This document shows, piece by piece, positions 1 to 7,833 of a DNA stretch of 32,767 nt; position 1 is the stretch's first letter, and the number at the start of each line of letters is the position of its first letter. The stretch is from Planctomycetales bacterium (GTDB lineage: Bacteria > Planctomycetota > JAKEIC01), in assembly GCA_022614695.1 (NCBI GenBank), contig JAKEIC010000161.1, forward strand, positions 1 through 32,767. The letters are read 5' to 3'. The translations under genes and the position numbers were made by a program. The notes under the pieces are model-generated. The model worked only from the letters and a program-made list of their open reading frames with translations. It ran no database searches and had not been told where the DNA came from.

Positions 1-1172
1 AGGGTTCCGTCCCCCGTCACGTCCGCGCACTGGATCGCCTGGCCGGACGCGTTTCCGAGCTGGTCGCTCGCGACGGCTCCCGAGACTCGCAGGATTGCTA
101 AGGGCGTCCCGGATGGGGTGGTGCTCCCGGCCCAGACGTAGAGCGCGCCCGTGTTCACCGTCCCGCCGATGTCGGCCAGGGATGCCCCGGCGACGACGTC
201 CAGGATCCCGTCCCCCGTCACGTCCGCGACCACGATCGCCGAGCGACTCGGGGCGCCGACGACGTGAACCGGGACCGCGAGCGTCGTCCGAAGCGACGGC
301 ACGACATTGTCGTTCGCCTGGAAGAGGAGCCAACGCAGCCCTCCCCATTCTGGTGTCACGGTCCACCGCGCGGCCACGGTACCTGGCGACGAGGCCCCCG
401 AGAGGGGGTCGAAACTGCACGCGGGCGGCGGGTTCAGGAGCCGCAGGGAGACCGAGTCTCCGTTCGGATCGGTCGCCGTGACGGTGAACCTGACCGTGGT
501 CCCGATGAAGACCGTCCGGAACGACGTGAGGCTGGTTGTGATCGCGGGAGGACCGTCGTAGGTGAACCCGCCCGGGAGGGCCCCGGATTGCCCGTCGGGA
601 TTCGTGACCACGACCGTCCTCGCGCCCGCCGTGCCTGCCGGAGTCACGGCGGTTAACTGGAAGGCCGAGACGAACACGACGCTCGTCGCCGCGGTGCCGC
701 CGATCGTCACGGTCGCGCCCGGCCGGAAGGACGACCCGCTGATTGTGATCGCGGCTCCGCCTCCGGTGGACCCTGCGCTCGGCGCCACCGCGGCGATCGT
801 GGGGGGCGACACGTAGGTGAACCCGTTCCCCAGCGCCCCGGACTGCGTGTCGGGATTCGTGACCACGACCGTGACCGGGCCCAGGCTCCCCACGGGGGTG
901 ACGGCCGTGAGTTGGGTTGCCGAGACGAAGACGACGCTCGTCGCGGCCGCTCCGCCGATGGTGACCGTCGCGCCGCTCTGGAACGCCGAGCCCGTGATCG
1001 TCACCGCCGTCCCGCCGGCCGTCGAACCGAACGAGGGCACGACCGCGGTCAGGACCGGCGGGGACGCCGGGGCCGACGGCCCCTGCTGCACGACAATCTT
1101 CTTCTCGGTGCAGCCGACCGCGGCTGCGGCGACGGCGGCCACGAGACAGGCGAGGGCGGTGGTATGGCGCAT
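1..1172 (-). CDS. Lipoprotein with two IPT/TIG domains and FG-GAP repeats (3' end cut by window)
   Basis: Exported lipoprotein of unknown role, probably on the cell surface. The 390 visible residues begin with a hydrophobic signal ending in a lipobox (AAVGC, Cys21). Two IPT/TIG Ig-like domains follow at about 39-120 and 123-205; they are close copies of each other, including the shared ATSVVFVSA. A further Ig/cadherin-like stretch covers about 207-290. FG-GAP-type repeats start near 293, with DVTGDG calcium-binding motifs typical of integrin-like propellers, and run off the window. The ATG is chosen because GGGGAG precedes it by a few bases and the signal peptide starts there. A sigma-54-like promoter lies about 100 bp upstream. 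The plus-strand open frames over this stretch are mirror images of the TIG repeats. Ligand and function cannot be read from the sequence. Confidence 0.88.
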   Translation of the reverse strand, partial: MRHTTALACLVAAVAAAAVGCTEKKIVVQQGPSAPASPPVLTAVVPSFGSTAGGTAVTITGSAFQSGATVTIGGAAATSVVFVSATQLTAVTPVGSLGPVTVVVTNPDTQSGALGNGFTYVSPPTIAAVAPSAGSTGGGAAITISGSSFRPGATVTIGGTAATSVVFVSAFQLTAVTPAGTAGARTVVVTNPDGQSGALPGGFTYDGPPAITTSLTSFRTVFIGTTVRFTVTATDPNGDSVSLRLLNPPPACSFDPLSGASSPGTVAARWTVTPEWGGLRWLLFQANDNVVPSLRTTLAVPVHVVGAPSRSAIVVADVTGDGILDVVAGASLADIGGTVNTGALYVWAGSTTPSGTPLAILRVSGAVASDQLGNASGQAIQCADVTGDGT

Positions 1173-1273
1173 AAGTCTCCCCGCGGCCGAGGCGGCCGCT
1201 CCAGGTTCCCGAATCGAGATCACAGCACGGGCCGCCGCATCATCATGGTCTTGCTTCTCTCCGCCATCTTCGG

Positions 1274-1288
1274 GCGGGGCTCGTGCCT
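1274..1288 (-). promoter_or_regulatory. Sigma-54-like -24/-12 promoter for the TIG/FG-GAP lipoprotein
   Basis: On the minus strand AGGCACGAGCCCCGC has GG and GC exactly ten bases apart and a perfect GGCACG -24 box. The -12 box is CCGC rather than TTGC, so it is weaker. It lies about 100 bp upstream of the ATG at 1172. No clear copy of the CGGGAG palindrome was found upstream of it, unlike the other three promoters. The rest of the 1173-1365 gap shows nothing recognisable. Confidence 0.45.
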
Positions 1289-1365
1289 ATTCCTTCCTAC
1301 TCCCGGGGACCCCGAGCGTTCCTTGGATAGACCCGCGAGCAGGACACCGATCTTCAGGCCCGTGC

Positions 1366-2163
1366 TCATCGCGTCTCCGTTCGGGGACTCTCTCCCCGTC
1401 TGCAAACCGGTTCGCCCTCCATCACAGGGCCCGCAAGTCCCGAGTGTCCCCGCGCACCTTCGCGCGCTCTCAGGGTCGCGGCCACGGCCGAGGGTCCCAA
1501 AGAGAGCCCACCTGGGCCCGCAGGGCCATCGAGGCACTCCAAGACCGGCCAGCGGAGGACGCCGGCCCTGGCGGCGATCCCAGCGACTCCTGGATCAGAG
1601 GGGCTCGAGATCCGGACGACATCCACACCGCGGAGCCCCGCCGGGATCGGGCTCCCGGAGGTCACGTAGAGCCGAGCCCAGGGCGCAGGGCCGGCCTCTT
1701 CCTCTCTCGCTGCTCCTCCGGCTGCGGCAGGCGCTCCCGCAGTCGGTTCAGTCCAGCAGACCGTACCCCGGAATCGGGACCGATCCTCGCGGATCACGTC
1801 GGCCCACTGGCTCCGGACGCTGAGCTGCGAGGCGCCCCACGCGAGCCCGATCACGGCCTCTACGACCCCGATGACGGCTGCCACCTCCCAAGGCTGCCGA
1901 AACGACCTCTTGTCCTCGTCCGTCAGTATGGGATCGGAATTGATCGAGGAAATCACGGCCGCGCTGAGGAGTGCCAGGATCGCGCCCTGCCCCATGACAC
2001 CCATTCCGACGGCGCCTGAGACGGTCGCCTTCCGCTTCTGGGACTGGGCGTACAGGATGCGGTCCGGCGCGCTTGCCCAGCTTGTGTCGCGACCAGGCGG
2101 CGCGATGCAGCCCATCGTGAGGGGAAGGACGAGCATCCCAATGACCGCGCGGCTCCGATCCAT
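1366..2163 (-). CDS. Hypothetical lipoprotein, 265 aa, with two hydrophobic segments
   Basis: I do not recognise a family. The protein starts with a short signal and a lipobox (LTMGC, Cys19). Residues about 45-65 (AVGMGVMGQGAILALLSAAV) and 83-102 are hydrophobic and may be membrane segments. A hydrophilic Ala/Gly/Glu-rich linker follows, then a C-terminal domain containing GLRGVDVVRISS. The start is the ATG preceded by AGGAGGGACG. A longer frame upstream has no ribosome binding site and crosses the promoter. About 100 bp further up is a sigma-54-like promoter, with two CGGGAG palindromes beyond it, so it is a likely target of the activator at 3293-5197. The last 60 residues look less protein-like, so a frameshift near the end cannot be excluded. 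Confidence 0.65.
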   Translation of the reverse strand: MDRSRAVIGMLVLPLTMGCIAPPGRDTSWASAPDRILYAQSQKRKATVSGAVGMGVMGQGAILALLSAAVISSINSDPILTDEDKRSFRQPWEVAAVIGVVEAVIGLAWGASQLSVRSQWADVIREDRSRFRGTVCWTEPTAGAPAAAGGAAREEEAGPAPWARLYVTSGSPIPAGLRGVDVVRISSPSDPGVAGIAARAGVLRWPVLECLDGPAGPGGLSLGPSAVAATLRAREGARGHSGLAGPVMEGEPVCRRGESPRTETR

Positions 2164-2265
2164 CGTCGTCCCTCCTGGTCCCCAGTGGACCTGCGGAGCG
2201 TTCGCGACCGCGAGCGGGTGCCGGGATCCTCGCAGGAGCGCACACTCCGAACGCCGCGACGACAG

Positions 2266-2281
2266 ATCAAGCGTCGTGCCG
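2266..2281 (-). promoter_or_regulatory. Sigma-54-like promoter upstream of the 2163 lipoprotein
   Basis: Minus strand CGGCACGACGCTTGAT matches the sigma-54 consensus (GGCACG, four bases, TTGCT) except that the -12 GC reads GA. A transcript starting about 12 bp downstream would have a leader of roughly 90 nt. Two 26-bp palindromes lie 75-153 bp upstream, a normal distance for enhancer sites of a sigma-54 activator. Confidence 0.5.
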
Positions 2282-2355
2282 TTCGGCGTGACTCCCGACC
2301 TCTGCGTGACCGACAACCACCGAGCCCGGCCCTCGGGCAAGAACTCCCCGGCCGA

Positions 2356-2381
2356 GGCAGATCTTGGCGGGAGGAATTGCC
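2356..2381 (+). promoter_or_regulatory. CGGGAG palindrome copy 1 (putative enhancer site)
   Basis: Imperfect 26-bp inverted repeat with outer arms GGCA/TGCC and CGGGAG starting at the centre. It shares the GGCAG.TCTT left half with copy 2. A related half-site (GGGCAAGAACTCCCC) lies just before it at about 2337-2351. Confidence 0.5.
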
Positions 2382-2408
2382 CCGCCCCCGGGAGCGCCCC
2401 TACCGTTC

Positions 2409-2434
2409 CTGGAGTTCTCCCGAAAAGAACTGCC
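2409..2434 (-). promoter_or_regulatory. CGGGAG palindrome copy 2 (putative enhancer site)
   Basis: On the minus strand it reads GGCAGTTCTTTTCGGGAG followed by AACTCCAG, so the CGGGAG core and left arm match copy 1 while the right arm is weaker. On the plus strand an inner repeat AGTTCT/AGAACT with a 7-bp spacer is visible. Copies 1 and 2 lie in tandem upstream of the 2163 lipoprotein, 27 bp apart end to start. Confidence 0.45.
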
Positions 2435-2719
2435 CCACCGCGATCGACTCTTCCCGCCGCGCCGCCAGCGGAACGCACTGAAATCGCTTCGCGATGCTCG
2501 CCTTGCTACCCCGCCAGGTGCGCCCATTGCGCACACTCGAAGACCGGGAATTCCGCGCGGGGGGCGTCGGGCCGGGATCCGCTTCCACCAGTTTCTTGGT
2601 GTGCCGGCACGCTGCCGCGGAGGCGTCGGCCCACGAGAGCCTGCCCGAAACATGGACACGGGCTGTCCCGAGCTCGCGCCCGGGCCAGCCCGTCTCAGGG
2701 GACGGCAGACCATCCAGGA
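2435..2719. other. Gene-free stretch, no recognised content
   Basis: Open frames on both strands here have no ribosome binding site, no recognisable domain and unfavourable composition. I see no RNA gene, terminator with U-run or further palindrome copy. Confidence 0.4.
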
Positions 2720-2959
2720 CTAGGCGAGGTTGCTGGCCTCCCTCCCGACCCGATGGCCGCGGGCGACCTCGCCGCACACCTGCTGCGGGATGGTGGAAGG
2801 AGCCTGCGCCATGGGCCGCGAGGACTCTCCACTCGCGAGATGGGGCACGCGACCCTCCGAGCCTCCACCCATCCGAACATCGCAGCAGCAACAGGACCGC
2901 GCCCCCTGTGAGAGCAGCGCAACGAGCGCCGCGGACAACGCCATCTTCACGCGCTTCAT
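2720..2959 (-). CDS. Small exported Cys-rich protein, 79 aa
   Basis: Unknown function. The start is strongly supported by AAGGAGGAGG a few bases before the ATG. Residues 1-20 form a signal-like segment (VKMALSAALVALLSQGARSC) followed by four consecutive cysteines. The first of these could be the lipidated Cys, although the preceding residues fit a lipobox poorly. The rest is short, polar and without a recognised domain. A longer upstream start in the same frame ignores this ribosome binding site. A sigma-54-like promoter lies 50-65 bp upstream and a CGGGAG palindrome about 280 bp upstream, placing it in the same putative regulon as the neighbouring lipoproteins. The reading frame after the signal could be degraded, since composition is not strongly coding. 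Confidence 0.55.
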   Translation of the reverse strand: MKRVKMALSAALVALLSQGARSCCCCDVRMGGGSEGRVPHLASGESSRPMAQAPSTIPQQVCGEVARGHRVGREASNLA

Positions 2960-3008
2960 ATGATCCTCCTCCTTGCCGGGCTCCTGGGCCGCGGCTGATC
3001 GGCTGAAT

Positions 3009-3024
3009 CTCAAAGCCCGTGCCG
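3009..3024 (-). promoter_or_regulatory. Sigma-54-like promoter upstream of the 2959 gene
   Basis: Minus strand CGGCACGGGCTTTGAG repeats the -24 box CGGCACG seen at 2281 and 5401, with a TTGAG -12 region at the right spacing. As at 2266-2281, the -12 GC is replaced by GA. The leader to the ATG at 2959 would be about 40 nt. Confidence 0.45.
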
Positions 3025-3292
3025 CGTTGCTGGGGCCCCGGTGCGGTCCAGCTGCTGGACAAGTCGAACGAGGCCGCCGATGGCCAGAGAGGTTCGCCAG
3101 TTGAGCCTCTCGTCACTAATGAGTCCTACTCTCGAGAGCGAGCCCTCGCCGGGCGGGTGAAGGTCCCAGCGACGTGAGTCCGGCTCTCACTCGATCCGCC
3201 ACCGCGCAGGGTGGTTCGAGGGTAGTGAGTACCGCGGGGGAGCAACCTTGTCCGGGAGAAGTTGCTGAGCTCAAGAAGCGCGGCGCGCGTCT
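3025..3292. other. Intergenic stretch with nested hairpin and palindrome
   Basis: No gene is supported. A nested hairpin at 3186-3229 pairs CTCACT with AGTGAG and CCACC (3199-3203) with GGTGG (3210-3214). Together with the palindrome at 3241-3266 it lies in the 3' region of the regulator gene and could shape its transcript end, but no U-run follows. Confidence 0.35.
3241..3266 (+). promoter_or_regulatory. CGGGAG palindrome copy 3 (putative enhancer site)
   Basis: 26-bp inverted repeat with arms AGCAAC and GTTGCT and CGGGAG starting at the centre. It aligns without gaps to the copy at 5312-5337 (17 of 26 positions equal, same symmetry). It lies about 215 bp upstream of the sigma-54-like promoter at 3009-3024 and directly downstream of the regulator gene. 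Confidence 0.5.
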
Positions 3293-5197
3293 CTAACTGG
3301 ACCCCTTGCCAGTTAGACGGACCCGCGCCCGCGCGGCGATGAGTTCCTCCGTGAGCCCCAGGGCGCGGACGAGCTTCCGGAGTGTCTTCGGGGCGCTCCG
3401 ATCCCAGAAAGGCGCGATCCGATCGAAGTCGCCTCCGAACTCCGCGATGAGCGCGGCGAGCCAGGTCCTCCGCGCGTAGTCCACGTGGGCAGGGCACTCC
3501 GGCGGACGGGCTACGTGCTCGGGCTTGGTCCGCCGGATCTGCGACCGGAGGCGCGCCACGTCTATGACGGGGCCCTCCTCCGGGGAAGCCCCGTCTGCCT
3601 CAGGAGCCCCGGAGCCCTCAGAGGCCGGCGATGGGGGAGTCCCCTTCCTCGCGAGTGCGAGGCGGATGTCCCGGGGCAAGTCGTCCACCGTGATCTCTTC
3701 TCTCTCGGACATAGCGGCTGCATGCCGCAGCGCGTGATCCAGCTCGCGGATGTTCCCGGGCCAGTCGTACTGAGCGAGCGAGGCGGCGAGGCCGGGCGCG
3801 AGGCGATGGGTGGGGAGGCCGCTCGCTCGGGCGTGCCGGCCGAGGAGGTACTCCGCGAGCGAGGCCACGTCCTCGCGCCGCTCGCGCAGGGGAGGGAGCA
3901 GGACCGGGATGACGTTCACGCGATAGTAGAGATCCTGGCGGAACTTCCCTGCGGAGACGAGTTGCTCGAGGTTCCGGTGGGTGGCCATCACGATCCGCAC
4001 GTCCACCTGCGTGTCCTGGGTTCCCCCGAGGCGACGGAACCGGCCGGTCTCGAGGACCCGGAGGAGCTTCGCCTGCAGTTCGGGAGACGCGTCGCCGATC
4101 TCGTCTAGGAAGATGGTCCCGCCGTCGGCGAGCGAGAAGAGGCCCTGCTTCCGCTCCGAGGCGCCGGTGAATGCCCCCTTCTCGTGACCGAAGAGGTCGG
4201 ACTGGATCATGTTGTCGCTGCCGATGTCCGACGCGAGCCCCACCTCCACGAGCGGCCGGTCCCGCCGCGGAGACAGCTCGTGGATCCGCTTCGCGACGTG
4301 GCTCTTCCCCGTCCCCGACTCTCCGCGAAGGAGGACGATCTCGTGGGTGCGGCTCGCCCGCCGGAGCTTCTCCCAGGTCTCGCGCATTCGGGGCGAGGTG
4401 AGGATGAGGTTGCTCTCGAACCGCTGAGCTGCCTCGGCGTCCTCTGCCCGCACCTTGATCTGGGTGATGTACCCAAGGAGGGTCGCGATGAGCGCGGGGT
4501 AGGAGAACTCCGGCGCGGGGCCGATGGGGAGGTGGATCGCGCCCCGGAGCCCCTCGCGGATCGCTCGCGCGCGGTGAGGGGCGTAGCCGGCCACGAGCCG
4601 CTCGGCGAGCGCGTCGAGCGCGCCGGCGATGATGTCGAGGCTGTTCTGGAAACACGCCTCCACCTCGAGCCCGTAGCCGGCGAGGTAGGACGCCATCGCC
4701 TGGGGATCGCGATACGCGAGCCCGAACCGGATCTCCTCCGGACCGAAGAGGACGTCGGTCGCGTACTTTTCCCCGGCAGTCAGCACGATCTTCTGCTGGA
4801 CGGCCTCCGCGAACCGCATCCTGAAGTCGCCGGGCTTGGCGAGCGCGAGTTGCAGGACGTCGTAGAGCCCCTCCGTCAGGTAGGCGCCCATGAACCGTCG
4901 CCCTGCCTCGAAGCAGAGCTTCGGGCCGAATGCCGGGGGGACGAGCTGCTGGCCGAATGCGTAGAGCTGTTGGAGCTGGTGGTAGAAGACCGAATGGCGC
5001 GTGCGCGCGATCGTCGCGCCGTACGCCGCGGACCCCTCCGGACTGTCCCGGAGGCCCCGGGCGACGACCGCCTCGGCGGCTCCGAGGTCCGGACGTTGGT
5101 GGACGATCTCCTGAGCGACCGCCCAGGCCGAAGCGAACGGGCTACGGTCGTCCCGGGTCCGCTCGACGGAGTCAATCGCGCTCGGGGTGCTCCCCAT
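3293..5197 (-). CDS. Sigma-54-dependent transcriptional activator (bacterial enhancer-binding protein)
   Basis: Activates sigma-54 promoters by ATP-driven remodelling. The 634 residues show an all-helical input region (about 1-255), a complete AAA+ domain (about 263-505) and a Fis-type HTH (about 574-616). In the AAA+ domain I see Walker A GESGTGKS (292-299), the sigma-54 contact loop GAFTGA (341-346), Walker B GGTIFLDEIG (359-368), the arginine-finger region FRQDLYYRVNV (419-429) and sensor II WPGNIRELDHAL (479-490). The input domain is neither a receiver nor a PAS or FHA domain; it may be a ligand-binding V4R-like or Myxococcus-type paralogous domain, but I cannot assign it. The linker 515-545 is Pro/Glu-rich. 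The start ATG follows AAGGAACGGAG. Nearby palindromes and GGCACG promoters suggest it governs the flanking lipoprotein genes. Confidence 0.93.
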   Translation of the reverse strand: MGSTPSAIDSVERTRDDRSPFASAWAVAQEIVHQRPDLGAAEAVVARGLRDSPEGSAAYGATIARTRHSVFYHQLQQLYAFGQQLVPPAFGPKLCFEAGRRFMGAYLTEGLYDVLQLALAKPGDFRMRFAEAVQQKIVLTAGEKYATDVLFGPEEIRFGLAYRDPQAMASYLAGYGLEVEACFQNSLDIIAGALDALAERLVAGYAPHRARAIREGLRGAIHLPIGPAPEFSYPALIATLLGYITQIKVRAEDAEAAQRFESNLILTSPRMRETWEKLRRASRTHEIVLLRGESGTGKSHVAKRIHELSPRRDRPLVEVGLASDIGSDNMIQSDLFGHEKGAFTGASERKQGLFSLADGGTIFLDEIGDASPELQAKLLRVLETGRFRRLGGTQDTQVDVRIVMATHRNLEQLVSAGKFRQDLYYRVNVIPVLLPPLRERREDVASLAEYLLGRHARASGLPTHRLAPGLAASLAQYDWPGNIRELDHALRHAAAMSEREEITVDDLPRDIRLALARKGTPPSPASEGSGAPEADGASPEEGPVIDVARLRSQIRRTKPEHVARPPECPAHVDYARRTWLAALIAEFGGDFDRIAPFWDRSAPKTLRKLVRALGLTEELIAARARVRLTGKGSS

Positions 5198-5311
5198 TCT
5201 CCGTTCCTTGGCGGCCGGTGCCGCCTGTATGCCGCGGGGGCGCGAGCAGGCAGCATGCCGGACTCCGCCCCGCGGCCCGGGCCCGACGCGTGGCAGATCC
5301 TACCCCGCCCG

Positions 5312-5337
5312 GGGAACTTCTCTCGGGAGGAGTTCCC
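5312..5337 (+). promoter_or_regulatory. CGGGAG palindrome copy 4 (putative enhancer site)
   Basis: The best of the four copies: GGGAACTTCTCTCG faces CGGGAGGAGTTCCC, pairing at 12 of 14 positions. It lies in the gap between the divergent regulator gene (start 5197) and the FN3 lipoprotein (start 5484), 64 bp upstream of a sigma-54-like promoter. It could also mediate autoregulation of the activator. Confidence 0.6.
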
Positions 5338-5400
5338 GCGAGATCGGATCCGACGCGCGGCGGGAGGGCACCCGCGCGAGCCGGCGCGCGTCGTCGCTCG

Positions 5401-5416
5401 CGGCACGGCCCGTGCT
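5401..5416 (+). promoter_or_regulatory. Sigma-54 promoter of the FN3 lipoprotein gene
   Basis: CGGCACGGCCCGTGCT has GG (5402-5403) and GC (5414-5415) exactly ten bases apart with a perfect GGCACG -24 box and a GTGCT -12 box. It is the best sigma-54 promoter in the window. The leader to the ATG at 5484 would be about 57 nt. Confidence 0.6.
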
Positions 5417-5483
5417 CCGTCTCCGCGCGACTCGGTCGGGGCCGTCGCCCCTTGCTCCGGCCGGCTCACGGAAGGAGCCTACG

Positions 5484-7580
5484 ATGGAACTGTTCGAGAA
5501 GCTGGCGGCCAGCATGGCCTTCGGGGCCCTCCTGATCGGCTGCACCGACAGCCAGCGCAAGCGCGAGTCGGCCCTGCCGCCCGCGCCGCCCACGGTCCTT
5601 GCGGCGCAGGTCCTGTCGCCGCAGTGCGTCTGGGTGACCTGGAACGACCGTTCGTCCGACGAGCACGGATTCCACATAGAGCGCGCAATGGGGACCGCCC
5701 CGCAAGGGCTCCTCTTCGAGCGGGTTCGCGCTACTGGTCCCAACGAGACGACCTACGTGGACGCCGGCCTCGAGCCGACCCGGACCTACCATTACCGTGT
5801 CCGCGCGTTCGGCCTGCATGGGACGTCCCTCTACACCGAGACAATCTCCGTCACCACCCCCCTGGAGCCGGCGACGAACGTCTCGGCGGCATTCCTCCCC
5901 GACGCCCGGGTGAACGTCTCGTGGACGCCGGGCGCCGGCGCGTGGTCTTTCGTGATCGAGCGGTCAACGGACGCCGCCAGCTTCTCCGCCATCGCATCCC
6001 AGAAGTCCCCGGGCTCGACGTGGGTCGATTCCAACGTCTCGGCGTCTACCACTTACACCTACCGCGTGCGCAGCGTGAGCGAGGATGGCCGTTCGACGAC
6101 CTCCGCGCCGGCGACCGTCGTCACGCCCGGGCCGCCTCCTCCGCCCTCGGCGCCGTCCGACCTGCGCGCCACACGCGGTGCAGGCGCGACCGTCACGCTC
6201 TCCTGGCGCGACAACTCGACGGACGAGAGCGGGTTCGATGTCGAGCGCAGCGGCGACGGCGGCGGCACGTGGGTCAATGCCGCCCGACTCGCGCCGGGCT
6301 CCATCTCGTATGTGGATGCGTCCGCCCCCGACAGCGCCGCGATCCTCTATCGCGTTTCGGCCACGAACGCGTGGAGCCGCTCCTCCTTCACGACGACGGG
6401 GATCGAGCGTACGGAGCCCGGGACCTGGACCGCCCTCCAGGGATCGGCGACCGGAGCGGGACTCGGCCGTCCCAGGGTCAACTCCTGGATAAGCGCCCCT
6501 TCGATCGCGGCAGGCGCCTCGGGGTTTCTCTACGTAGTTTGGGTCGATGGGGGGGATTATCCCGCTCAGGTCCGGCTGTTGAAGTGGGACGGAACGACCT
6601 GGGTCGCCCTCGGCGGCTCCAACAGCACCGGCGGGCTTAGCCAGAGTGCCGGCTGGACCACCACCTTCCACCCGATCGTGCGAACCGACTCGCTGGGCCG
6701 CCCCGTCGTGGCGTATTGGGGCGGTGACGCACAGGGCGGCGGACTCCTCGTCAAGCGGTGGACCGGTGTGGCATGGGAGCCGGTCGGCGCCGGAGTAGTC
6801 GGGGTCGGGGATACTAATGGCAACGGCGTCGGTTTGGGGCTGGATGCGTCCGATCAGCCAGTGGTCGCGTGGTCGTGTCGAGACGCGATTCGCGTGCGGC
6901 GGTGGAACGGCGCGGCGTGGAACGATGTCGGCGCGTCCGTGGGAAGCGCGCGGCATGCCTGCCGGCCCTCCGTCGCCCTTGTGGCGGACCAACCCGTCGT
7001 CGCGTGGCACGAGTACGGCTCGATCCATGTGCACCGCTGGACTGGTGAGGCCTGGTCCGCGATGCCGGCGGTCACGCGTGCCGGCGACGGCCAGAGCCCC
7101 GCTGTCGCGACCGACCCCGCCGGCCGGCTCGGCATCTGTTGGACGGACAACTCCTCCGGCAGTTGGCAGATCCGATTCAAGCTGTGGGACGGAAGCGCGT
7201 GGACAGAGCTGGCCGGCTCGGGCTCCGGCCGCGGCGTGACCGACATGGCCGGCTCCACGTTCCTGACTCCCGCGCTCGTCTTCGACGCCGCGGGCAGGCC
7301 CATCGTCGCCGCCCAGATGCTGAGCGGCACGCCCCAGATGCTGAGCGGCACGACCAACCCGGTCGATCCGATCTTCGTGCGCCGGTGGAATGGCTCCGCT
7401 TGGAGCGGTCTCGACAACTCCGCGACAACGGGGATCAACGGCGACAATCCCGGCCCCAGCGGCTGGACGCTTTGCCCCTCGATCGCGGTCGATACCCAGG
7501 GCCGCCCTGCCGTCGTCTGGTACGACACGACGGTCCCCGGCTGCGGCATCTACTTGAAGAAGTGGAACCCGGCGCCATAG
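5484..7580 (+). CDS. Lipoprotein with three FN3 domains and a C-terminal propeller-like repeat region
   Basis: 698-residue exported lipoprotein, probably a surface adhesion or binding protein. The signal ends in a lipobox (LIGC, Cys20). Three fibronectin type III domains lie at about 35-126, 129-215 and 221-307; the first and third contain the N[DS]xS[ST]DE[HS]GF motif common in bacterial FN3 domains. The remainder (about 311-698) is a string of roughly 50-residue units with WDG/WNG...W turns and 'PVVAW' strands, consistent with a beta-propeller. Within it an 18-bp unit is tandemly duplicated in frame (QMLSGT twice, about 7316-7351). The ATG is preceded by GGAAGGAGCC; longer starts run through the promoter. 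It is transcribed divergently from the sigma-54 activator, with a matching promoter and palindrome upstream, so it is a likely target. Confidence 0.9.
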   Translation: MELFEKLAASMAFGALLIGCTDSQRKRESALPPAPPTVLAAQVLSPQCVWVTWNDRSSDEHGFHIERAMGTAPQGLLFERVRATGPNETTYVDAGLEPTRTYHYRVRAFGLHGTSLYTETISVTTPLEPATNVSAAFLPDARVNVSWTPGAGAWSFVIERSTDAASFSAIASQKSPGSTWVDSNVSASTTYTYRVRSVSEDGRSTTSAPATVVTPGPPPPPSAPSDLRATRGAGATVTLSWRDNSTDESGFDVERSGDGGGTWVNAARLAPGSISYVDASAPDSAAILYRVSATNAWSRSSFTTTGIERTEPGTWTALQGSATGAGLGRPRVNSWISAPSIAAGASGFLYVVWVDGGDYPAQVRLLKWDGTTWVALGGSNSTGGLSQSAGWTTTFHPIVRTDSLGRPVVAYWGGDAQGGGLLVKRWTGVAWEPVGAGVVGVGDTNGNGVGLGLDASDQPVVAWSCRDAIRVRRWNGAAWNDVGASVGSARHACRPSVALVADQPVVAWHEYGSIHVHRWTGEAWSAMPAVTRAGDGQSPAVATDPAGRLGICWTDNSSGSWQIRFKLWDGSAWTELAGSGSGRGVTDMAGSTFLTPALVFDAAGRPIVAAQMLSGTPQMLSGTTNPVDPIFVRRWNGSAWSGLDNSATTGINGDNPGPSGWTLCPSIAVDTQGRPAVVWYDTTVPGCGIYLKKWNPAP

Positions 7581-7705
7581 GCAGAGTGAGAGGAAAGTGA
7601 AGAGTGGAATGCGCGGCCTCGTCGAGAAGAAGAGCTGGACTTGAACTGCGAGAGAGCGTTGCTCTGGGTCTCCTCCGAACCTCCAGCCTATCGCACTCAC
7701 GAACG

Positions 7706-7730
7706 CCGCCTTCGTAGGCGGACGTATAAT
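7706..7730 (+). promoter_or_regulatory. Promoter with perfect TATAAT and overlapping hairpin/operator
   Basis: TATAAT at 7725-7730 is a perfect -10 in a GC-rich context. The inverted repeat CCGCCT/AGGCGG with a TCGT loop (7706-7721) covers the spacer and could bind a regulator. No good -35 is visible. It would drive the propeller gene starting at 7834 with a leader of about 95 nt. Confidence 0.5.
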
Positions 7731-7833
7731 GAGAGACCATGATGATGGCAGGTTTCCGAGGGATGGTTGCCGGTCGCCTGAACGCCCGGACAGGCAGCGG
7801 CTCGGATCGTTGCCGGGCGAACAGGAGGCAGGA

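Noticed and set aside
562-2019. Long plus-strand open frames over the first 2 kb
   Set aside because: They mirror the minus-strand TIG repeats; the minus frame has a ribosome binding site, a lipobox and recognisable domains, the plus frames do not.
2356-2381. Copy 1 of the palindrome as a sigma-54 promoter (TTGGCGGGAGGAATTGCC)
   Set aside because: GG and GC are eleven, not ten, bases apart, and the site matches the other palindromes, which have no such spacing.
4184-6640. 818-codon plus-strand open frame
   Set aside because: It runs antisense through the sigma-54 activator and across its promoter into another frame of the FN3 gene; both overlapped genes have clear domains.
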